Below, in pieces: positions 20,109 to 27,439 of a stretch of DNA of 64,000 nt. The notes under the pieces were generated by a model. It worked only from the letters and a program-made list of their open reading frames with translations, had not been told where the DNA came from and searched no databases. The first letter of the stretch is position 1. Each line of letters begins with the position of its first letter. The translations under genes and the position numbers were made by a program. Source of the DNA: Flavobacteriales bacterium (lineage in GTDB: Bacteria > Bacteroidota > Bacteroidia > Flavobacteriales > JASBRU01); NCBI GenBank assembly GCA_030149285.1, contig JASBRU010000003.1:64001-128000 (forward strand). Direction: 5' to 3'.

Positions 20109-21940
20109 TAATCAAATCTTTTATCTAGTTCGTCTAAAGTTAAGGTAATTAAAGTGGGTTTACCATTAGGTGCATTATAAGGTAGTTTACAAGCAAATAG
20201 TTCGTCTATTAAGTTGGCCATTTCTTCTTGTTGTAAACCTTTGTTGTGCTTAATTGCCATACTATTGGCAATGCTTTTGGCTAAAACCTCTTTAATCTCA
20301 TTTTTATTAGTGTCTCCACTTTTTAGGTCTTCCAATATTTTTTCAATAGTAGGTTGTATATCACTATCTGTTATGCCTACCGGAGCACCTTGTACAATAA
20401 CAGTGTTTTTGCCAAAATCGTTTATATCAAAGCCAATAGACTTCAAGTCCCCACTCATTTCATTGATAAGTGTATAGTTTGATGTACTCAAGCTTATTTG
20501 TTGCGGAAATAATAGTTGTTGGCTAACAGTAGATTGGTTTTCTAATTGCTCTAATAACTGTTCGTATAAAATTCGGCTATGCGCCCTTTGCTGGTGAATA
20601 ATCATAAAGCCGGTTTTAATGTGGCTTAATATGTACTTACCATGCAATTGATAGGATATTTTATTGTTTACTTGAGAGTCAGTAGTAGTGGTGTCAAAAG
20701 TAACTTGCCCACTTTCTTCTGTGGCTTTTTCTTTATCAATTCCCTCAAAGAGTACTTCCCAGTTTTGCTGTTTAGGCTGTCTTACGGGTGGAGTATAGCT
20801 AGCACCCGATTTAGAGGAGCTTTTAGGTTTTTCATCAAAGGGGTTAAAAGTAGGGTCAACCTCAATTGTTGGTGCTTTTATAGTTGCATTGCTTGGCAAA
20901 GCATCCGCATCAAATTGAGGGTCTCTTTCAAAGTCTAGCGTAGGAGATATATTGTATTGCCCTAATGAGTGTTTAGTAGCAGATCTTAATATGGCATAAA
21001 TAGCTTTTTCATCTTCAAACTTTATCTCAGTTTTAGTAGGATGAATGTTAATGTCTATGGTTTTGGGGTCAACCTCTAAAAATATAAAGTAAGACGGGTG
21101 TTGGTCAGAAGGTATTAAGTTTTCATATGCAGCTATGATAGCATGATGTAAATAACTGCTTTTTATAAAACGATTATTTACAAAAAAGAACTGTTCGCCT
21201 CTTGTTTTCTTAGCGTACTGTGGTTTGCCAATAAATCCGGAAATTTTTACAATATCAGTTTGCTCTTCAATTGGGGCAAGCTTTTCATTGTATTTGTTCC
21301 CGAAAACTCCAACTATACGTTGGCGTAAGCTAGATGATGGTAAGTTAAATAACTCATTATTATTGTGATGCATTGAAAAAGCTATTGAAGGGTGAGCCAA
21401 TGCTACACGCTCAAACTCATCAATTATATGCTTTACTTCTACGGTATCAGACTTTAAAAAATTACGTCTGGCCGGAATATTAAAAAATAGATTCTTAATG
21501 GATATTGAGCTTCCATTTGTGTATGCACAGGGCTCTTGTGCAGTTACTTTAGTTCCCTCAATGGTTATTAATGTACCAAGTTCTTCTTTTTCAGGCTTAG
21601 TTTTCAGTTCTACTTGTGCAACAGCAGCAATAGATGCTAATGCTTCGCCTCTAAACCCTTTTGTACTTAATGAGAATAACTCATCAGCAGAACTAATTTT
21701 AGATGTTGCATGGCGTTCAAATGCCATTCGGGCATCTGTTTCGCTCATGCCGGAGCCATTATCAATAACCTGGATAAGCGTTTTGCCGGCATCTTTAATA
21801 ATTAGCTGAATTTTAGTTGCATTGGCATCAATAGAATTTTCTAGTAACTCTTTAACAGCTGATGCGGGTCTTTGTATAACTTCTCCTGCGGCAATTTGAT
21901 TTGCCACACTGTCAGGTAATAACCTAATGATATCTGCCAT
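20108..21940 (-). CDS. mutL: DNA mismatch repair protein MutL
   Basis: A 610-residue MutL, the ATPase that links MutS mismatch recognition to strand removal. The N-terminal GHKL ATPase is intact: catalytic Glu34 and Asn35 (ELLENSIDAN), VIDNGSGM (58-65), GFRGEAL (95-101) and a ribosomal-S5-like fold with INIHPTKTEIKF. A low-complexity linker (about 340-425) leads to the C-terminal dimerisation domain. Here the metal-endonuclease motif DQHAxxE is replaced by HQQRAHSR (449-456), and the C-terminal Cys/GRP motif reads NAPNGKP without Cys, so the protein probably cannot nick DNA itself. Coupled by TAATG overlaps to genes on both sides. Confidence 0.97.
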   Translation of the reverse strand: MADIIRLLPDSVANQIAAGEVIQRPASAVKELLENSIDANATKIQLIIKDAGKTLIQVIDNGSGMSETDARMAFERHATSKISSADELFSLSTKGFRGEALASIAAVAQVELKTKPEKEELGTLITIEGTKVTAQEPCAYTNGSSISIKNLFFNIPARRNFLKSDTVEVKHIIDEFERVALAHPSIAFSMHHNNNELFNLPSSSLRQRIVGVFGNKYNEKLAPIEEQTDIVKISGFIGKPQYAKKTRGEQFFFVNNRFIKSSYLHHAIIAAYENLIPSDQHPSYFIFLEVDPKTIDINIHPTKTEIKFEDEKAIYAILRSATKHSLGQYNISPTLDFERDPQFDADALPSNATIKAPTIEVDPTFNPFDEKPKSSSKSGASYTPPVRQPKQQNWEVLFEGIDKEKATEESGQVTFDTTTTDSQVNNKISYQLHGKYILSHIKTGFMIIHQQRAHSRILYEQLLEQLENQSTVSQQLLFPQQISLSTSNYTLINEMSGDLKSIGFDINDFGKNTVIVQGAPVGITDSDIQPTIEKILEDLKSGDTNKNEIKEVLAKSIANSMAIKHNKGLQQEEMANLIDELFACKLPYNAPNGKPTLITLTLDELDKRFD

Positions 21941-22224
21941 TAACGATAAAATATAAAGTATGCAGCTACAGCAACTACAGCTAAAACAAGTAAAAATCTG
22001 CCCGAAAGAAAAGAGCCTCTTTGTATTTCGGTTCTTCTATGAGCGTCAAAGCTAGCTCTAATATTATCTTTTGTAACTGTTACAGCTTCTTCTTTGCTTT
22101 TAACACTATATTTCTTTCTTAGCTTATCATGGCGCTCTTTATCAGCATCATAATAACGCGGTGTGAAATTAAATTGCTTTGGTTGGTTTGCTTTAAATAA
22201 AGATGGTATTCTTAGTTGAGCCAT
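21940..22224 (-). CDS. Small conserved membrane-anchored protein upstream of mutL
   Basis: A 94-residue protein with a basic, aromatic N-terminal half (FNFTPRYYDADKERHDKL) and one C-terminal membrane span (FLLVLAVVAVAAYFIFY), so a tail-anchored topology with the basic part in the cytosol. Homologues next to mutL in Bacteroidota are often labelled riboflavin synthase beta subunit; nothing in the sequence supports that. Function unknown. ATG 22224 is preferred over an upstream TTG at 22239. Its stop shares one base with the mutL ATG, and it heads the five-gene chain. Confidence 0.75.
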   Translation of the reverse strand: MAQLRIPSLFKANQPKQFNFTPRYYDADKERHDKLRKKYSVKSKEEAVTVTKDNIRASFDAHRRTEIQRGSFLSGRFLLVLAVVAVAAYFIFYR

Positions 22225-22246
22225 ATTTAACTTATTCAAGTTTTAA

Positions 22247-22254
22247 CAAAAATA
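22247..22254 (-). promoter_or_regulatory. Candidate -7 promoter box (TATTTTTG) for the mutL-rhomboid operon
   Basis: Exact TAnnTTTG match on the minus strand, 22 bases upstream of the ATG at 22224. No TTG at the expected -33 distance, so support is modest. Confidence 0.35.
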
Positions 22255-22373
22255 CTAGATTAGATTTTAGTTAAAAAATCTAACAGCACTTATTAGGTAT
22301 CAAAAATTTTGCCACGCTATAATTTCATATATTTATCTGACAGATTTGTTATTATTCATTAATCCCTTTGGCT

Positions 22374-23501
22374 ATGAAATCAGAACAAGTTACCTTAAAG
22401 CAATATGATGGAACAATAGATGATGTTTCATTTTCATTTACACCCACGCTCTTATTAGTTTTTGCGGGCTCTTCTATTTTAAAAGGAAATTCATTAGCTA
22501 GCTTATTGAAACAAAAGTTTACAGATACTATTATTACAGGATGTTCTACAGCAGGAGAGATAGGTGGTACTAATGTGTCTGATGATACAGTAGTCATAAC
22601 GGCAATAAAGTTTGATAAAACAAAGCTGGTAAAAGAGTCAATTGATTTAGAGGATGCTTCAGGCAGTTTGTCTGCCGGTAAAGAACTGATGTCTAGACTT
22701 AGTAAAGAGGACTTGAAACATGTATTTGTTTTATCAGACGGATTAAATGTAAACGGTACTCAATTAGTTTCGGGTATGCGAAGTGTTGTACCCGATAATG
22801 TGAGTATAACTGGTGGCTTAGCAGGAGATGGAGCTAATTTTATTAATACTTATATCATAGATGATGGTGATATTAAAAATAAATCTATTGTAGCAATTGG
22901 TTTTTATGGTAATGATTTAAAAGTAGGGTATGGCTCTTTAGGTGGTTGGGATAGCTTTGGTTTAGATAGGTTAGTAACTAAATCTGAGGATAATGTTTTG
23001 TATGAATTGGATGAAAAACCTGCACTTGAACTCTATAAATCTTTCTTAGGAGAACAAGCTAAAGGTCTACCGGCATCGGGTTTGTTGTTCCCATTGAGTA
23101 TGCGTGTAGATGGAAATGAAAAGCCAGTAGTGAGAACCATACTAGCAATAGATGAAGATGAACAGAGCTTAACTTTTGCTGGAGATATACCGGAGGGTGC
23201 TTATGTGAGGTTAATGAAAGCAAATGTTGATAGGCTTATTAATGGAGCCGAAGGTGCAGCAAAAGTAACTAAGAGTGAGAATAATAACCCTGAATTAGCC
23301 ATACTTATTAGTTGTGTAGGTCGTAAACTAGTGTTAAAACAATTAGTAGAAGAAGAGGTGGAGGCCGTACAAGATGTGGTAGGTAGTAATGTTACTTTAA
23401 CCGGATTTTATTCATACGGCGAGATTGCCCCATTCATGAAAGATGCAAAGTGCGAATTGCATAATCAAACCATGACAATTACAACTTTTAGCGAATCATA
23501 A
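22374..23501 (+). CDS. FIST-domain signal-sensor protein
   Basis: A 375-residue soluble protein made of FIST_N (about 20-215) and FIST_C (about 220-365). Signatures seen are GCSTAGEI (56-63), SITGGLAGDG in the N domain, and TGFYSYGEIAPF with CELHNQTMT at the C-terminus. FIST proteins are intracellular ligand sensors; NosP, a FIST protein that binds haem and senses nitric oxide, is encoded beside and regulates histidine kinases. His116 and His363 are the His residues that I would examine as ligands, without claiming haem binding. ATG 22374 replaces a TTG six bases upstream. It is 17 bases from a PAS histidine kinase, so the two likely work together. Confidence 0.85.
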   Translation: MKSEQVTLKQYDGTIDDVSFSFTPTLLLVFAGSSILKGNSLASLLKQKFTDTIITGCSTAGEIGGTNVSDDTVVITAIKFDKTKLVKESIDLEDASGSLSAGKELMSRLSKEDLKHVFVLSDGLNVNGTQLVSGMRSVVPDNVSITGGLAGDGANFINTYIIDDGDIKNKSIVAIGFYGNDLKVGYGSLGGWDSFGLDRLVTKSEDNVLYELDEKPALELYKSFLGEQAKGLPASGLLFPLSMRVDGNEKPVVRTILAIDEDEQSLTFAGDIPEGAYVRLMKANVDRLINGAEGAAKVTKSENNNPELAILISCVGRKLVLKQLVEEEVEAVQDVVGSNVTLTGFYSYGEIAPFMKDAKCELHNQTMTITTFSES

Positions 23502-23518
23502 TTCTTCCATAGTAAACA

Positions 23519-25561
23519 ATGCATAGATTACTTAAAAGGCAGTTAAAGAAATACGGGGTTGACCTCAATGATGATTCTTATAAGAAACTATTACCGTTTA
23601 TAGATTCTATAAATGAGGCCTATAAAGGGTTTGACGAAGACTTAAGACATGTTGAGCTAACATTAGAGCTTAGCTCACAAGAACTGTTTAAAGTAAACGA
23701 AGAACTTAAGAAAAATGTAGAGAGTAAAACCGCTGAAGCTGAAGATTTAACATCTCAACTAGAGTCTGTTGTAAATAATGTAACAGAGGTTATTTTTCAG
23801 ACAAACCAACAAGGAGAATGGACTTTTTTAAACCCAGCTTGGGAAGATTTAACAGGTTATTCTATTAAAGAGAGTTTAGACACAAGTTTTACTAAGTATG
23901 TATATAGTGAAGATAAAGAGATTAGTAAGCAAGAGCTATCACCTTTAGCTAAGGGAGAAAGAGAGTTTTCTAGATTTACAATTAGGTATACCACTAAGGA
24001 TAAAAATATTAGATGGGTAGAAATTTTTGTAAGAATTACAAAAGATAAACAAGGAGCCTACATAGGTACATCAGGTACATTAAATGATGTGACTGAACGA
24101 TTAGTTGCTCAGGAAGAGATTAGACGATTGGCTTTAGTGGCCCAAAAAACAGATAATGTTGTAATTATAACTGATGCAGAAGGAAGAATTGAATGGGCAA
24201 ATGAAATATTTACTCGTTTAACAAAATATGAACTAGATGAAGTTCTCGGGAAAAAGCCCGGTGAGTTTTTACAAGGAGAAAAGACCAGTGAGAAAACAGT
24301 TTCTGAGATACGTTCTGCTATTCAATCAGAAACTTCATATGTAGGGGAGATATATAATTATAATAAGCAGGGTAAGGGGTATTGGTTAGATATATCTATA
24401 ACTCCTATTAAAGACGATGAAGGTGAACTACATGGTTTTATAGCGATAGAGTCTGATATATCTGAAAGAAAAAAAGCTGAGGAGCAGTTAAATGAGAACA
24501 GGGCTCAATTGGCAGAGGCGCAAAGTATTGCTCAGGTTGGTAGTTGGGAATATACGGTAGAAGATGGTAAGTTAAATTGGTCTGATGAATTATATAGAAT
24601 TTACGAGATAGAACAGGGCACAAGTGTTGACATGGATTTATATCATAGCTTAATTCATCCTGATGATTTGCAAGAATTTCATGCCGCAGTAGATAAAGCT
24701 TATGAAACCAAAAAGGAGTATAGCCTAGAGCATAGAGTAATTGCTAAAAATGGCACGCAAAAATTTGTGTTAGGAATTGGTAAACCTATAACAAATGAAA
24801 AAGGCGAAGTTATAGCTTTAAGAGGTACGGCCCAGGATATCACAGAGCGTAAGGAGTCTGAAAACAAGTTAAAAGACTATGCAGAAACTTTAGAGAAAAC
24901 TAATAAAGAACTAGATCAGTTTGCATATGTTGTTTCACACGATTTAAAGTCTCCACTTAGAGCAATTAATAACCTATCTGAATGGATACAAGAGGATATT
25001 GAAGAATCACTTACCGATGAAACTAGAGATCAGTTCAACATGCTTAGAGGAAGAGTTCATCGCTTAGAAGGATTAATTAATGGTATATTAGAATATTCTA
25101 GAGTAGGGCGTGTAAAAACTGAACAGAGTAAGGTAGATGTAAAATTAATGATTGATGAAATCATTCATTCATTATCAATACCTGATAATTATAAAATTGA
25201 AATTGATAAAATGCCTACCCTTGTTACGCAAGAAGTTGAGTTAAGTCAAGTTTTCTCTAACTTTATAAGTAATGCCATTAAGTACAATGATGCTAAAGAG
25301 CCATCGTTAACCATAGGATGTAAAGATTTGGGCGATTATTATCAATTTAATGTAGCTGACAATGGCTCTGGTATAGAAGAGAAGTACCACGAAAGAGTAT
25401 TTAAAATATTTCAAACTTTACAAGCTAGAGATACTGTTGAGAGTACAGGCGTTGGTTTGGCAATTGTAAAGAAAATAGTGGAAGAAAGAGGTTTAAAAGT
25501 TTGGGTAGAGTCTACTCCAGGCGAAGGAGCTAATTTTATATTTCAATGGCCTAAAATATGA
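23519..25561 (+). CDS. Triple-PAS sensor histidine kinase
   Basis: A 680-residue soluble kinase. A helical N-terminal region (1-75) is followed by three PAS/PAC units at about 75-200, 200-320 and 330-445 (PAC ends DVTERL, DISERKK and DITERKES). Then come a coiled coil, a HisKA domain with phospho-His474 in VVSHDLKSPLR, and an HATPase domain with an N box (SNFISNAIKYN), DNGSGIEEKYH and GVGLAIVKKIVEE. No membrane span, so it should sense in the cytosol, either through its PAS domains or through the adjacent FIST protein. It overlaps the next kinase by four bases. Phosphoacceptor partner is not fixed; candidates are the receivers at 27004 and 27440. Confidence 0.95.
   Translation: MHRLLKRQLKKYGVDLNDDSYKKLLPFIDSINEAYKGFDEDLRHVELTLELSSQELFKVNEELKKNVESKTAEAEDLTSQLESVVNNVTEVIFQTNQQGEWTFLNPAWEDLTGYSIKESLDTSFTKYVYSEDKEISKQELSPLAKGEREFSRFTIRYTTKDKNIRWVEIFVRITKDKQGAYIGTSGTLNDVTERLVAQEEIRRLALVAQKTDNVVIITDAEGRIEWANEIFTRLTKYELDEVLGKKPGEFLQGEKTSEKTVSEIRSAIQSETSYVGEIYNYNKQGKGYWLDISITPIKDDEGELHGFIAIESDISERKKAEEQLNENRAQLAEAQSIAQVGSWEYTVEDGKLNWSDELYRIYEIEQGTSVDMDLYHSLIHPDDLQEFHAAVDKAYETKKEYSLEHRVIAKNGTQKFVLGIGKPITNEKGEVIALRGTAQDITERKESENKLKDYAETLEKTNKELDQFAYVVSHDLKSPLRAINNLSEWIQEDIEESLTDETRDQFNMLRGRVHRLEGLINGILEYSRVGRVKTEQSKVDVKLMIDEIIHSLSIPDNYKIEIDKMPTLVTQEVELSQVFSNFISNAIKYNDAKEPSLTIGCKDLGDYYQFNVADNGSGIEEKYHERVFKIFQTLQARDTVESTGVGLAIVKKIVEERGLKVWVESTPGEGANFIFQWPKI
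24941..24997 (+). repeat. Copy 1 of a near-identical kinase-core segment
   Basis: A 57-base stretch just after the phospho-His codon of the first kinase. It matches 26332-26388 in the second kinase with five differences, all in third codon positions and all synonymous, encoding the same 19 residues starting DLKSPLRAINN. Confidence 0.8.
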
Positions 25562-26955
25562 TTAAAAGAGTAGGAATAAAATTTGTAAAGCGGCTGACCT
25601 ATTTTTTACTCACATTACTGAGTGTAATAGCTATAACTGGGTATTTTGTAATAGAAAACATTCAACAAGCTCAAAACAAGGATTCATACAACATAAGTAT
25701 TGTGTCTAAACAAAGAACGCTTGTGTTAAAAATATCCAGAGAGGTATTGGCTATAAACTCAAGTGAAAAAACAGATACAACTCTTGTAAATAAATTGACA
25801 GAATATAATAGCTCACTAAAAAAAACATATGAAGATTTTATCTCTAATGAGAGAGTTAAGAGACTTATTGATAAGTACCCTGAGTTAGCTAATGTAGCCA
25901 ATAGAAGTAGACTTAATAAAGAACAAATAGTAGATGGGATTGAAACCATTTTGCAAAATCCTGAAGACGAAATACTAGTAGACAAAGGAGTTCAGCTTAT
26001 TCTACAGAATGATGAAGAGTTTATTTCTCAAGTAGAAAAGGTTATATACTACTACGTAGTTGATGCAAGAGAAAATATCAGCAGACTTAGATATACACGA
26101 ATCATCTTTATATCTGTTTTATTATTTGTGTTATTGGTTTTTGGTTTTATACTATTTAGACCCACTATTAAAGAAGCAGAGGCTAACCTTAAACAGCTAA
26201 TAGATGTTAAAACCCAACTAGAGGAAAACAACAAAGAGTTAGAAGTAAAGACAACTTTACTTGAAGAATCTATAGAGAATATAGAGAAATCTAATAAGCA
26301 ATTAGAGAACTTCACTTATATAATTTCGCATGATTTAAAGTCACCACTAAGGGCAATTAATAATCTATCTGAATGGATACAAGAAGATTTAGCTGATAAG
26401 GTTGATGGAGAAACAAAGAGTCATTTAGTGATGCTAAAAAGTAGGGTAGAACGATTAAACAATTTGATAGAAGGAGTATTAGAGTACTCTAGAGCAGCTA
26501 GGTTGACAAGAGAAGCTACACCAGTAAATGTTAATGACTTGGTAAATCAATTAGCCTTTGAGTTAAATGCGGCAGAAAAAGTTGTTATACCTGAGCCCTT
26601 ACCAAATATTTTAACAAATGAGCAAATGCTAAGTAAAGTGTTTTTTCATTTAATTAAAAATGCTTTACAGTATAATAAGAATGATGAACCTAGGGTTGAA
26701 GTAAGCTGTGTATCAAAAAAAGGTAGTTATTTGTTTTCTGTAAAAGATAATGGTGTAGGTATTGCTAAAGAGAATTTAGAAGTAATATTTGGTATGTTTA
26801 GAACTTTACAGCCAAAAGATAAAGAAGAAACAAAAGGGGTGGGCTTGGCAATTGCGGAAAGAATAATTAGAGATATAGGAGGTAAAATAACTGTTGAGTC
26901 TGAATTAGGTAAAGGCTCTACATTTATGTTTGAGTGGCCTACGGTAATAACCTAA
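25558..26955 (+). CDS. Membrane sensor histidine kinase with PilJ-like input domain
   Basis: A 465-residue kinase with two membrane spans, at about residues 13-32 and 181-201, enclosing a ~145-residue periplasmic helical domain. That domain opens SKQRTLVLKISREVL, the pattern of the type IV pili methyl-accepting (PilJ/NarX-like) sensor domain. After a coiled coil come HisKA with phospho-His258 (IISHDLKSPLR) and HATPase motifs (IKNALQYN, DNGVGIAKENL, GVGLAIAERI). The catalytic part closely resembles the upstream kinase, so the pair looks like a tandem duplication with different input domains. NarX-type domains often bind small anions; the ligand here is unknown. Confidence 0.92.
   Translation: MIKRVGIKFVKRLTYFLLTLLSVIAITGYFVIENIQQAQNKDSYNISIVSKQRTLVLKISREVLAINSSEKTDTTLVNKLTEYNSSLKKTYEDFISNERVKRLIDKYPELANVANRSRLNKEQIVDGIETILQNPEDEILVDKGVQLILQNDEEFISQVEKVIYYYVVDARENISRLRYTRIIFISVLLFVLLVFGFILFRPTIKEAEANLKQLIDVKTQLEENNKELEVKTTLLEESIENIEKSNKQLENFTYIISHDLKSPLRAINNLSEWIQEDLADKVDGETKSHLVMLKSRVERLNNLIEGVLEYSRAARLTREATPVNVNDLVNQLAFELNAAEKVVIPEPLPNILTNEQMLSKVFFHLIKNALQYNKNDEPRVEVSCVSKKGSYLFSVKDNGVGIAKENLEVIFGMFRTLQPKDKEETKGVGLAIAERIIRDIGGKITVESELGKGSTFMFEWPTVIT
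26332..26388 (+). repeat. Copy 2 of a near-identical kinase-core segment
   Basis: Partner of 24941-24997: 52 of 57 bases identical and all five differences synonymous. It codes the helix directly after the phospho-His of the second kinase. Confidence 0.8.
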
Positions 26956-26976
26956 GAAAGTGATAGAGTAAAAAAC

Positions 26977-26984
26977 TATATTTG
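26977..26984 (+). promoter_or_regulatory. Candidate -7 promoter box (TATATTTG) before the receiver gene
   Basis: Exact TAnnTTTG in the 48-base gap after the second kinase, 19 bases before the ATG at 27004. It suggests that the receiver and hybrid kinase can be transcribed separately from the two upstream kinases. No clear -33 TTG. Confidence 0.45.
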
Positions 26985-27003
26985 TTGGAATAAAATTCTT
27001 GTT

Positions 27004-27429
27004 ATGTCAGAAAATTTGGTAAACATCTTACTTGTTGAAGACGATGAAGTTGATGTGATGAATGTGAAAAGAGCATTCAAAAAAAGTAATGTAACTAATC
27101 CGCTTTTTGTTGCCGGTAATGGAATAGAGGCTCTAGAAATACTAAGAGCTGATGGAAACAATAAAATTCCTAATCCTAAAATTATTCTGCTAGATTTAAA
27201 TATGCCCAAAATGGGTGGAATTGAATTTTTGAGAGAGTTAAGAGCGGATGATAAGTTAAGAAACATTACAGTTTTTGTAATGACAACCTCTAATGAAGAT
27301 AATGATAAGATAGATGCATATAACTTAAATGTTGCGGGTTATATACTTAAACCACTTTCTATGGACCGCTTTATAGGTGCTGTTTCTACACTTAAGAATT
27401 ACTGGAAGTTATGTGAGTACCCTGAATAA
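27004..27429 (+). CDS. Single-domain response regulator (Rcp1/CheY-like)
   Basis: A 141-residue lone receiver domain with no output domain. The acidic pocket is Glu12, Asp13 and Asp14; the phospho-acceptor is Asp64 (LLDLNMP); switch residues are Thr94 (VMTTSNED) and Lys116 (YILKPLS). The insertion around RADGNNKIPNPK is typical of Rcp1-type receivers that pair with PAS or phytochrome-like kinases lacking their own receiver, which fits both upstream kinases. It probably relays phosphate or acts by protein contact. It lies ten bases before the hybrid kinase. Confidence 0.95.
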   Translation: MSENLVNILLVEDDEVDVMNVKRAFKKSNVTNPLFVAGNGIEALEILRADGNNKIPNPKIILLDLNMPKMGGIEFLRELRADDKLRNITVFVMTTSNEDNDKIDAYNLNVAGYILKPLSMDRFIGAVSTLKNYWKLCEYPE

Positions 27430-27439
27430 ATGATATTTG

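Noticed and set aside
21940-22224. Label riboflavin synthase beta subunit for the protein before mutL
   Set aside because: No lumazine or riboflavin synthase motif; sequence is a basic domain plus a membrane span.
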